6,458 nt of DNA from Planctomycetota bacterium. GTDB lineage: Bacteria; Planctomycetota; UBA1135; UBA2386. The position numbers and the translations under genes were made by a program. Shown piece after piece: positions 1 to 5,038 of this stretch. Within the stretch, counting starts at the first letter, position 1, and each line of letters opens with the position of its first letter. Location: NCBI GenBank assembly GCA_947455805.1, contig CANGSN010000191.1, positions 1 through 6,458 on the forward strand, written 5' to 3'. A model generated the notes under the pieces. It ran no database searches, was not told the origin of the DNA, and saw nothing but the letters and a program-made list of their open reading frames with translations.

Positions 1-756
1 GAGGACGAGGTCGTGCGCGCGCGTGCGGCCTTGGCGGTGATCGGGCGTGATCGGCAGCGGCACGAAGCGCACGCGCAGCCGGCGATGGACGCCGACGAAG
101 CGAAGCGCGCGCTCGCCGACGCACGCACCGCCGCCGAACAGCTGCAGAAGCGCTGCGACGAGGCCAAGGCGCGGCTCGGCGCCGACGACCTGGTGCGCAA
201 GCAACGCGACGAACTGGCGCCGCGGCTCGCCGCCGCGCAGGCAGCGCAGGGTGTGTGGCTGCAGCTCGACGAGCTGATCGGCAGCAGCAACGGCGACGCG
301 TTCGCCGTGTTCGCGCAGGAGCTGACGCTCGACCTGCTGCTGCTCGAGGCCAACCGCCGGCTCGCCGAGCTGGCGCGGCGCTACCGGCTGCAGCGGAACC
401 GCGGCGGCGAGCTCGACTTCGTCGTCGTCGACCTCGACCTCGGCGGGCAGCGGCGCAGCCTGATGACGCTCTCCGGCGGCGAGACGTTCCTGGTGTCGCT
501 GGCCCTGGCGTTGGCGCTGGCGACGCTGGCAGCACCGCGCTCGCGCGTCGAGACGCTGTTCCTCGACGAAGGCTTCGGCACGCTCGATGCGCAGTCGCTC
601 GAGCAGGCGCTCGGCGCGCTCGACGCACTGCAGGCGGCCGGTTGCCAGGTCGGGATCATCTCGCACGTCGACGGCATCGCCGAACGCATCGGCGCGCAGG
701 TCATAGTACAGCCGGAAGGGGCCGGGCAGAGCCGCGTGCTGGCGCGGGTGCGGTGA
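1..756 (+). CDS. sbcC: Exonuclease subunit SbcC (Rad50-like SMC-family ATPase), C-terminal part
   Basis: This is the last 251 residues of an SbcC protein; the reading frame is open at the left edge, so the N-terminal Walker A half and most of the coiled coil lie outside the window. SbcC pairs with the nuclease SbcD to cut hairpins and process DNA ends in the cytoplasm. Counting from base 1, residues up to about 80 are an Ala/Arg/Glu-rich helix typical of the returning coiled-coil arm. The ABC signature LSGGE is at residues 157-161, followed by a hydrophobic helix. Walker B and D-loop are seen as LFLDEGFGTLD (about 186-196, with D189 and catalytic E190). The H-loop histidine is H222 in IISHVD. 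The stretch FAQELTLDLLLLEANRRLA also matches the E. coli SbcC pattern as I remember it. The gene is followed by an 88-base gap and then the symporter on the same strand. An sbcD partner would be expected upstream but is not visible. The GTG at base 13 is an internal codon, not the start. Confidence 0.93.
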   Translation, partial: EDEVVRARAALAVIGRDRQRHEAHAQPAMDADEAKRALADARTAAEQLQKRCDEAKARLGADDLVRKQRDELAPRLAAAQAAQGVWLQLDELIGSSNGDAFAVFAQELTLDLLLLEANRRLAELARRYRLQRNRGGELDFVVVDLDLGGQRRSLMTLSGGETFLVSLALALALATLAAPRSRVETLFLDEGFGTLDAQSLEQALGALDALQAAGCQVGIISHVDGIAERIGAQVIVQPEGAGQSRVLARVR

Positions 757-844
757 GCGGCGTCGCGATGCGCCGGCGGATCGTGGTCGTTTCGGCTCTC
801 GGTGAGCGAACGGCGCTGGCGCGCTCGCTAGGCTTCGCGCCGCC

Positions 845-2167
845 ATGGAATCCGCTCCGTCCTCGTCGCGTGGCCTGTCGCTGCCGACCAAGATCCTGCT
901 CGGCCTGCTGTTCGGTGCGGCGATCGGCGTCACGCTGAACGTGATGTACGCGCCGCCGCTCGGCGGTGAGAAGACCGAGGAATGGAAGACGCTGGAGGGC
1001 ATCGCGGACGGTGTCGTCAAGCCGTTCGGCGACCTGTTCCTCAGCATGCTGTTCATGGTCGTCGTGCCGATCGTGTTCAGCTCGCTGTTCCTCGGCGTCG
1101 CCGGGCTCGGCAGCGTGCAGAAGCTCGGCAGCCTCGGCGGCCGCACGCTGCTGTGGTTCCTGGTGACGACGACCGCGGCGGTGCTGCTCGGCATCTTCCT
1201 GGTGACGGTGATCGCGCCGGGCAAGGCGGTGTCGCCGGAGGTCGCCGCGCAGATCAAGGCGCAGTACCTCGGCGACGCGCAGGCGCGCATCCAGCAGGGC
1301 GCGCAGGCCAAGGGCTGGATCCAGATGCTGGTCGACATCGTGCCGCGCAACGTCGTCGGTGCCGCCGCCGACAACGGCAAGGTGCTCGGCCTGATCTTCT
1401 TCGCGCTGGTGCTCGGTGCCGCGGCGATCCGGCTGCCGGCGGAGCGCACGCGCGTCTTGCGCGAACTGCTCGAGGGCATCTACGAGCTGTGCGTGCGCGT
1501 GCTCGGCTGGGTCATGCAGCTGGCGCCATATGGCGTCGCCTGCCTGATCTTCCACGCCACGGCGAAGCTCGGCATCGACGTCATGAAGCTCGTCGGCGTC
1601 TACTTCCTGACGGCGATGGGTGGGCTCGTGTTCTACCAACTGGTCGTCATCACGCTGCTGGCGAAGGTCTTCGCCGGCATCGCTCCGGGCCGCTTCTACC
1701 GCGGCTGCCGCACGCTGATCGTCACCGCGTTCTCGACCTCGTCGTCGAACGCGACGATGCCGACGACGATCCGCACGGCGACCGACGAGTTCGGGGTGCC
1801 GAAGGAGATCGCCGGCTTCGTCATGCCGCTCGGCGCCACGATGAACATGAACGGCACCGCGCTGTTCGAGGGCGTGTCGATCCTGTTCCTGGCGCAGGTC
1901 TACGGCCAGGACCTGAGTCTGGCGACGCAGGCGATGGTCGTCGGCATGGCGGTGCTGACCGCGATCGGCGCCGCGGGTGTGCCCGGCGGTTCGCTGCCGC
2001 TGCTCGCCGTCGTGCTGGCGCAGATCCAGGTGCCGCCGGAACTGCTGGCGCTGATCCTCGGTGTCGACCGCCTCGTCGACATGACGCGCACGATCCCGAA
2101 CGTGACCAGCGACCTGGTCTGCAGCCTGTGGCTCGCGCGCCGCGAAGGGCACGTGCTCAAGGCCTGA
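845..2167 (+). CDS. Dicarboxylate/amino acid:cation symporter (DAACS / SLC1 family)
   Basis: A 440-residue inner-membrane carrier of the glutamate/aspartate/C4-dicarboxylate symporter family (GltP, GltPh, DctA and EAAT relatives), expected to import an acidic substrate with Na+ or H+. The length is normal for the family. The serine-rich HP1 tip is STSSSNATMPT (297-307). The TM7 motif reads NMNGT (334-338), where the family consensus is NMDGT. The HP2 tip is AAGVPGGSLP (about 376-385). TM8 carries D408, D412, R415, T416, N419 and D423. R415 aligns with GltPh R397, which binds the substrate side-chain carboxylate, so an acidic substrate is favoured over a neutral one. The segment at about 124-177 is a polar insertion early in the protein. 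The ATG at 845 gives a short hydrophilic N-terminus before the first membrane helix. No Shine-Dalgarno sequence is visible, but an inverted repeat (818-823 with 836-841) lies just upstream. The exact substrate, and so a gene symbol, cannot be decided from sequence alone. Confidence 0.93.
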   Translation: MESAPSSSRGLSLPTKILLGLLFGAAIGVTLNVMYAPPLGGEKTEEWKTLEGIADGVVKPFGDLFLSMLFMVVVPIVFSSLFLGVAGLGSVQKLGSLGGRTLLWFLVTTTAAVLLGIFLVTVIAPGKAVSPEVAAQIKAQYLGDAQARIQQGAQAKGWIQMLVDIVPRNVVGAAADNGKVLGLIFFALVLGAAAIRLPAERTRVLRELLEGIYELCVRVLGWVMQLAPYGVACLIFHATAKLGIDVMKLVGVYFLTAMGGLVFYQLVVITLLAKVFAGIAPGRFYRGCRTLIVTAFSTSSSNATMPTTIRTATDEFGVPKEIAGFVMPLGATMNMNGTALFEGVSILFLAQVYGQDLSLATQAMVVGMAVLTAIGAAGVPGGSLPLLAVVLAQIQVPPELLALILGVDRLVDMTRTIPNVTSDLVCSLWLARREGHVLKA

Positions 2168-2173
2168 GGCACG
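2152..2173. terminator. Hairpin at the overlapping convergent gene ends
   Basis: The arms CGTGC (2152-2156) and GCACG (2169-2173) pair, extended by TCA (2157-2159) with TGA (2165-2167). One G is bulged at 2168 and the loop is AGGCC. The stop codons of the symporter (+) and the small exported-protein gene (-) form opposite arms of the stem. Placement at convergent ends suggests a short bidirectional terminator, but there is no T-tract on either side and the stem is short, so the role is inferred. Confidence 0.3.
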
Positions 2174-2504
2174 GGTACTCGGGCTGGTGGATCACGTAGC
2201 CGCTGGTGCGCACGTGGTCGGGCAGCACCGGCAGCAGCAGGAAGCCGGTGCAGCGGTAGCGGACGAGCAGGCGCGGCCGCGCCGACGCGTTGCCCGGTGC
2301 GAAGCCCTGGTGCGGAGCCGGCGCGTCGTGGGCCGGCGTCAGCAGGTGCCACTCGGGCCACGACGCGCACGGCAGCGTCCACGGGCTCGCTTCGAGCTGT
2401 GCCGGCACGGGGAACGAGCCGAAGTGGAAGCACTGCTGCGCCGGCAAGCGCGGCAGCAGGAACAGCAGCAGGCAGGACAGGGGGGTGAAGAGGATGGGGT
2501 TCAT
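2157..2504 (-). CDS. Small exported protein with four cysteines, unknown function
   Basis: A 115-residue protein that I do not recognise. The N-terminus has a hydrophobic leucine-rich stretch (about residues 4-17) followed by LPA-QQC, a plausible signal peptidase I site after A22. The signal peptide lacks the usual basic residues near its start, which weakens the case slightly. The predicted mature part, about 93 residues, holds cysteines at 25, 46, 85 and 112, evenly enough spaced to suggest two disulfides, and is rich in Pro, Trp and His. C25 lies three residues past the predicted cleavage point, and there is no good lipobox. By my count only about five codons end in A or T, as expected for a real gene here, and the opposite-strand frames are low-complexity Arg/Ala shadows. 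Its 3' end overlaps the symporter gene by 11 bases in convergent orientation. No ribosome binding site is visible before the ATG at 2504. It could be co-oriented and loosely linked with the upstream lipoprotein, but terminator-like repeats separate them. Confidence 0.62.
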   Translation of the reverse strand: MNPILFTPLSCLLLFLLPRLPAQQCFHFGSFPVPAQLEASPWTLPCASWPEWHLLTPAHDAPAPHQGFAPGNASARPRLLVRYRCTGFLLLPVLPDHVRTSGYVIHQPEYPCLRP

Positions 2505-2561
2505 GCAGAGAGGGGAACCAGGCCTCGTACTTCCGCCGAAAAACCCTGCAGGCGAAACAGA

Positions 2562-2593
2562 ACCGGCGCGCCCGGGATGCCGAGCGCGCCGGT
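2562..2593 (-). terminator. Inverted repeat with a weak T-rich tail, possible second terminator
   Basis: Perfect 10-base arms, ACCGGCGCGC (2562-2571) and GCGCGCCGGT (2584-2593), enclose a 12-base loop. Read on the minus strand, the stem is followed by TTCTGTTTCGCC, a modest T-rich run in an otherwise GC-rich region. It lies downstream of the lipoprotein gene and upstream of the small exported-protein gene, so it could end lipoprotein transcription. The stem is almost pure G/C, so chance formation in GC-rich DNA is possible. Confidence 0.45.
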
Positions 2594-2625
2594 GTGGCGC
2601 CCGCCTTGCGGCGGTTCGCGGTGGT

Positions 2626-2649
2626 CGGGATCACGCGGTGGTGATCCCG
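2626..2649 (-). terminator. Hairpin just after the lipoprotein stop codon
   Basis: Perfect 9-base arms, CGGGATCAC (2626-2634) and GTGATCCCG (2641-2649), enclose a 6-base loop. On the minus strand the stem begins only six bases after the TGA of the lipoprotein gene (2656-2658), the expected place for a terminator. No T-tract follows it directly. It may act with the second inverted repeat at 2562-2593, or protect the 3' end of the transcript. Confidence 0.55.
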
Positions 2650-2655
2650 CAGCGA

Positions 2656-2922
2656 TCACTTCGCAGCGCAGCAGGCGTCGAACGCCGCCTTCTTGTCGGC
2701 GTCGCTCATGGTGGTCCACTTCGTCTGGCACTTCTCGCAGCAGAAGCCGACCTTGGTGCCGGCGTAGTCGGCGGTCGGGCAGTCGGCCTTCAGGGGCTCC
2801 TTCGAGACCGGGCACATGTTGCAGCAGGCTCCGTTCGGGCCGGTGGCCTTGCTGCTCGAGGCGCAGCCGGCGAACGCGAACAGGGAAACGGTGACGACGA
2901 ACGCGGTGAGGAGGTTTTTCAT
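2656..2922 (-). CDS. Small cysteine-rich lipoprotein with YHS/TRASH-like metal-binding pattern
   Basis: An 88-residue protein with a clear lipoprotein signal: a basic start (MKN), a hydrophobic core at about 4-18 and FAGC with the lipidated cysteine C20. F at -3 is a slightly unusual lipobox residue. The predicted mature 69 residues contain ten cysteines (20, 33, 34, 37, 48, 61, 62, 65, 84, 85). The core CPVSKEPL (37-44) followed by YAGTKVGFCCEKCQTKW (53-69) matches the CPVSG...Y.GK.VGFCC.KC pattern of YHS-type domains, small modules thought to bind metal ions through cysteines. A role in periplasmic or outer-surface metal binding or delivery is inferred, not shown. I chose the ATG at 2922 because it begins the signal peptide. 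The frame is open for 36 more residues upstream (to 3030), but that extension is arginine-rich and would bury the signal. The divergent neighbour is the secreted protein at 3036, and two terminator-like repeats follow the gene. Confidence 0.85.
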   Translation of the reverse strand: MKNLLTAFVVTVSLFAFAGCASSSKATGPNGACCNMCPVSKEPLKADCPTADYAGTKVGFCCEKCQTKWTTMSDADKKAAFDACCAAK

Positions 2923-3035
2923 GGCCAGCGGATCATGTGCGGGCGCGCGGGCCGCTGGCAACCGGCGTGGAGCTTTCCCGCGATCTGCCTGCGCACCTTG
3001 ACGTAGCCAGCGTGGCGCGGCGAACTGCACGTCTC
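2923..3035. promoter_or_regulatory. Divergent intergenic region between lipoprotein and secreted-protein genes
   Basis: These 113 bases separate two divergent starts, so promoters for both genes should lie here or overlap the coding ends. The region is GC-rich. TTGACG at 2998-3003 resembles a -35 box for the plus-strand gene, but the hexamer 17 bases later (CGAACT) is a poor -10, so I do not call a promoter. No Shine-Dalgarno sequence precedes either ATG. Confidence 0.4.
2924..2959 (-). promoter_or_regulatory. Inverted repeat in the lipoprotein 5' leader, ending one base before the start codon
   Basis: GCCAGCGG (2924-2931) and CCGCTGGC (2952-2959) are perfect 8-base inverted arms separated by 20 bases. 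On the minus strand the distal arm would end one base before the lipoprotein ATG (2922-2920). If transcribed, the stem would sit at the ribosome entry site. If bound as DNA, it could be a dyad operator. Either role is inferred from position alone. Confidence 0.35.
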
Positions 3036-4640
3036 ATGCGACCCCTCTCCATCGTCGTCCTTCCCCTGCTCGCCGCCGCCCTCGCGGCGCAGAGCACCGC
3101 CGTCCCCGGCACCGACATCCGCATCTACGAGGTCGGCTCGCCCACGATCTACGGCCGGCGCGGCTCCGCCTACCCCAACGGCGAGATCGCGATCGCGATC
3201 GGCCACTCGATGTGCAACAACGGCACGGTGCCGATCCCGTGGCTCGGCAGCTCCGGCGGCCTGATGCTCGCGACCTACCCGCGCATCGGCTTCCTGATCG
3301 CGCGCGAGAGCGGCGGGCGCATGGTGCAGGTCTCGAACAAGGCGCCCATGAAGCACTCGCGCATCGCGTTCAACCTCGGCAGCGGGCCGTGCGGCACCTG
3401 CACCAGCGGTCCTGCGAACACGTTCCGCGTCGGCTGCATCGACGTCTACACGACCGGCTTCAACGGCAACCAGGGCACGCTCGGCCCGACCACCGAGGTC
3501 GATCCGTGGACCGGCAACTGGAACCCGGTCGGCAGCCTGTTCGACAGCGGCGATCCGTCGGTCGGCGGCGCCGCGGCGAGCGACGGCGTCTACTCGCTGT
3601 CGACCGCCGGCTGGGACCAGTTCAAGAACCGCATGCTGGTGCGCGAGGCCGAACTCGCAGTGCCTGGTGCGACCTTCTATGGCCAGAGCCACGTCAGCGT
3701 CATCGGCGAGCCGGGCGACGTGCGCTCGAACAACATGGGCTCGCGCCCGCTCAACATCACCTGGAACGGCAGCGGGTGGACGACGTCGCTGACCGCCGGC
3801 GGCACGTTCGTCGCCGGCTCGGTGCTGAACCGCTGGAGCGGCGCCACCGTCACGCAGGCGCGCAACGGCAACGACGACGGCCACTTCGTCGTCGGCGTCA
3901 GGGTCACCGGTCCGGTCAACGGCCTGTGGCACTACGAGTACGCGATCCACAACCAGGACAACGGCCGCGGCGGCGCCGCCTTCCGCCTGCCGGTCTGTGC
4001 GTCCGCGCGCGTCGTCGCCGCGGGCTTCCGCGACCTCGACACCGATCCGCTGAACGACTGGCAAGTGAGCCGCAGCGGCGGCGAGCTGGCGTTCCTCGGC
4101 GCGGCCAACAATTCGCACGACTGGAACACGATCTACAACGTGTGGTTCGACTGCGACGCCGCACCGGTCGCCGGCACGATGACGATCGACGAAGCGCGCA
4201 TCGGCCCGGGCGCCCTCAGTGTCGCGGTGCCGACGACGGTGCCGGGCCTGCTCGGCACCGAGTACCTCGGCGCCGGTTGCCCGGGCTCGCCGTCGCTGTT
4301 CGCCAACGGCCTGCCGTCGTCGCCGAACCTCGCCTACGCGCTGCAGACCAGCGGCACGCCGAACGCGTTCGTCGCCTTCGCCTTCGCGTCGCTGCCGGCC
4401 GCGGTGTCGCTCGGCGGCGGCTGCACGCAGTACGTCGACGGCGCCACGCTGATCGGCGCGTTCCCGATCCAGGCGAACGCGTCCGGGCAGGCCTCGTTCG
4501 CGCTGCCGATCCCGGCGGCGCTGTCGCCGACCGACCTCGCGGTGCAGGCGTTCGAGATCGCGGCCAACGGCCCGGTGCTCGGCTTCCTGGTCGCCAGCAA
4601 CGGCGTGCGCGTGCGCGCGGCCGGCACCGGCTGCCCGTGA
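3036..4640 (+). CDS. Large secreted protein with planctomycete-type GAGCPG C-terminal domain
   Basis: A 534-residue protein of unknown function. Residues 1-18 form a signal peptide (basic R2, hydrophobic core, ALAA before Q19). The N-terminal region has a CGTC pair (C119, C122), then C134 in RVGCIDVY and a segment around GNQGTLGPTTEVDPWTG, which I remember from hypothetical secreted planctomycete proteins. A middle region contains LWHYEYAIHNQ (about 297-307) and ends near IYNVWFDCD, again a recurrent but unnamed pattern. The C-terminal domain (about 409-534) opens with YLGAGCPGSPSLF (C415), contains GGGCTQYV (C463) and ends in GTGCP (C533). It is probably a beta-sandwich and may be an anchoring or sorting module rather than a catalytic one. 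I chose the ATG at 3036 because it starts the signal peptide; the frame extends upstream to 2937, but that adds 33 unlikely residues. No catalytic motif is seen. The TerB-like gene follows 40 bases later on the same strand. Confidence 0.88.
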   Translation: MRPLSIVVLPLLAAALAAQSTAVPGTDIRIYEVGSPTIYGRRGSAYPNGEIAIAIGHSMCNNGTVPIPWLGSSGGLMLATYPRIGFLIARESGGRMVQVSNKAPMKHSRIAFNLGSGPCGTCTSGPANTFRVGCIDVYTTGFNGNQGTLGPTTEVDPWTGNWNPVGSLFDSGDPSVGGAAASDGVYSLSTAGWDQFKNRMLVREAELAVPGATFYGQSHVSVIGEPGDVRSNNMGSRPLNITWNGSGWTTSLTAGGTFVAGSVLNRWSGATVTQARNGNDDGHFVVGVRVTGPVNGLWHYEYAIHNQDNGRGGAAFRLPVCASARVVAAGFRDLDTDPLNDWQVSRSGGELAFLGAANNSHDWNTIYNVWFDCDAAPVAGTMTIDEARIGPGALSVAVPTTVPGLLGTEYLGAGCPGSPSLFANGLPSSPNLAYALQTSGTPNAFVAFAFASLPAAVSLGGGCTQYVDGATLIGAFPIQANASGQASFALPIPAALSPTDLAVQAFEIAANGPVLGFLVASNGVRVRAAGTGCP

Positions 4641-4680
4641 GCCGCTGGCGTTCGCGGCCCCGCGGCGGTCCACTGCGCGC

Positions 4681-5004
4681 ATGAAGATGACCGCCGCGGA
4701 GCGCATGAACCTGATGAAGTTCGTGTGCTCGTTCGTCTGGACCGACCTCAAGGTCGCGCGCCAGGAGCGCGACCTGGTGATGCGCATCGCCGGCCGCCTG
4801 GCGCTGACCGACGCCGAGCTGAAGCAGGTCGAGCAGTGGCTGCGCGTGCCGCCGAACGTCGAAGAAGTCGATCCGACCTCGGTGCCGAAGGCGCATCGCC
4901 AGCTGTTCCTGCAGGCGGCGGAGCTGGTGGCGAAGTCCGACGGCAAGGTCGTGCCGGCGGAGAAGGACACGCTGGCGCTCTTCCGCGACCTGCTCGAAGG
5001 CTGA
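4681..5004 (+). CDS. TerB-like helical domain protein
   Basis: A 107-residue, all-helical, soluble protein with no signal peptide. It resembles the TerB fold, named for tellurite resistance protein TerB, whose members often carry acidic residues able to bind metal. Two similar segments are visible: WTDLKVARQERD (20-31) and KSDGKVVPAEKD (85-96), each an acidic turn followed by a helix with a conserved Glu. This internal pseudo-repeat is what I rely on for the assignment. A linker (about 55-70, with PPNVEEVDP) separates the halves. No other ter genes are present, so tellurite resistance should not be assumed; stand-alone TerB-like proteins occur in many bacteria with unknown roles. The ATG at 4681 is preceded by no Shine-Dalgarno sequence, and an ATG at 4687 is an alternative start. 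It lies 40 bases after the secreted-protein gene and could be cotranscribed, though one is secreted and the other cytoplasmic. Confidence 0.72.
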   Translation: MKMTAAERMNLMKFVCSFVWTDLKVARQERDLVMRIAGRLALTDAELKQVEQWLRVPPNVEEVDPTSVPKAHRQLFLQAAELVAKSDGKVVPAEKDTLALFRDLLEG

Positions 5005-5016
5005 GAGCGCGCTCGT

Positions 5017-5038
5017 CGAGAGCAGTCAGAAGCTCTCG
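5017..5038. terminator. Hairpin at the convergent ends of the TerB-like and right-edge genes
   Basis: Perfect 7-base arms, CGAGAGC (5017-5023) and GCTCTCG (5032-5038), enclose an 8-base loop that holds the minus-strand gene's stop codon (5026-5028). The repeat lies 13 bases after the TerB-like stop codon. Its position suits a terminator for the plus-strand transcript, but no T-tract follows. Confidence 0.35.

Noticed and set aside
701..2152. Minus-strand open frame of 483 codons opposite the symporter
   Set aside because: The translation is a low-complexity Arg/His/Asp/Gln mixture with no domain pattern, and the plus strand holds an unmistakable transporter. High GC content suppresses stop codons in antisense frames.
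2187..3006. Plus-strand open frames across the two small minus-strand genes
   Set aside because: They lack a signal peptide or any domain and are Arg/Gly-rich, while the minus-strand frames contain export signals and a YHS-like motif.
2998..3026. TTGACG as a -35 promoter element for the secreted-protein gene
   Set aside because: The hexamer at the expected spacing is CGAACT, far from TATAAT, and one matching hexamer in 113 bases is weak evidence.
3184..3202. Short tandem GATCGC-like repeat
   Set aside because: It lies in coding sequence and simply encodes alternating Ile and Ala residues of the secreted protein, with only about three copies.
2919..4970. Minus-strand open frame of 683 codons opposite the secreted protein
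   Set aside because: It is longer than the real gene but Arg/Ala/Val-rich and without motifs. It also runs antisense through both the secreted protein and the TerB-like gene, so it is a compositional shadow.
4681..5004. Tellurite-resistance locus based on the TerB-like protein
   Set aside because: No terA, terC, terD, terE or terZ-like gene is present, and TerB-like domains occur alone in many unrelated contexts.
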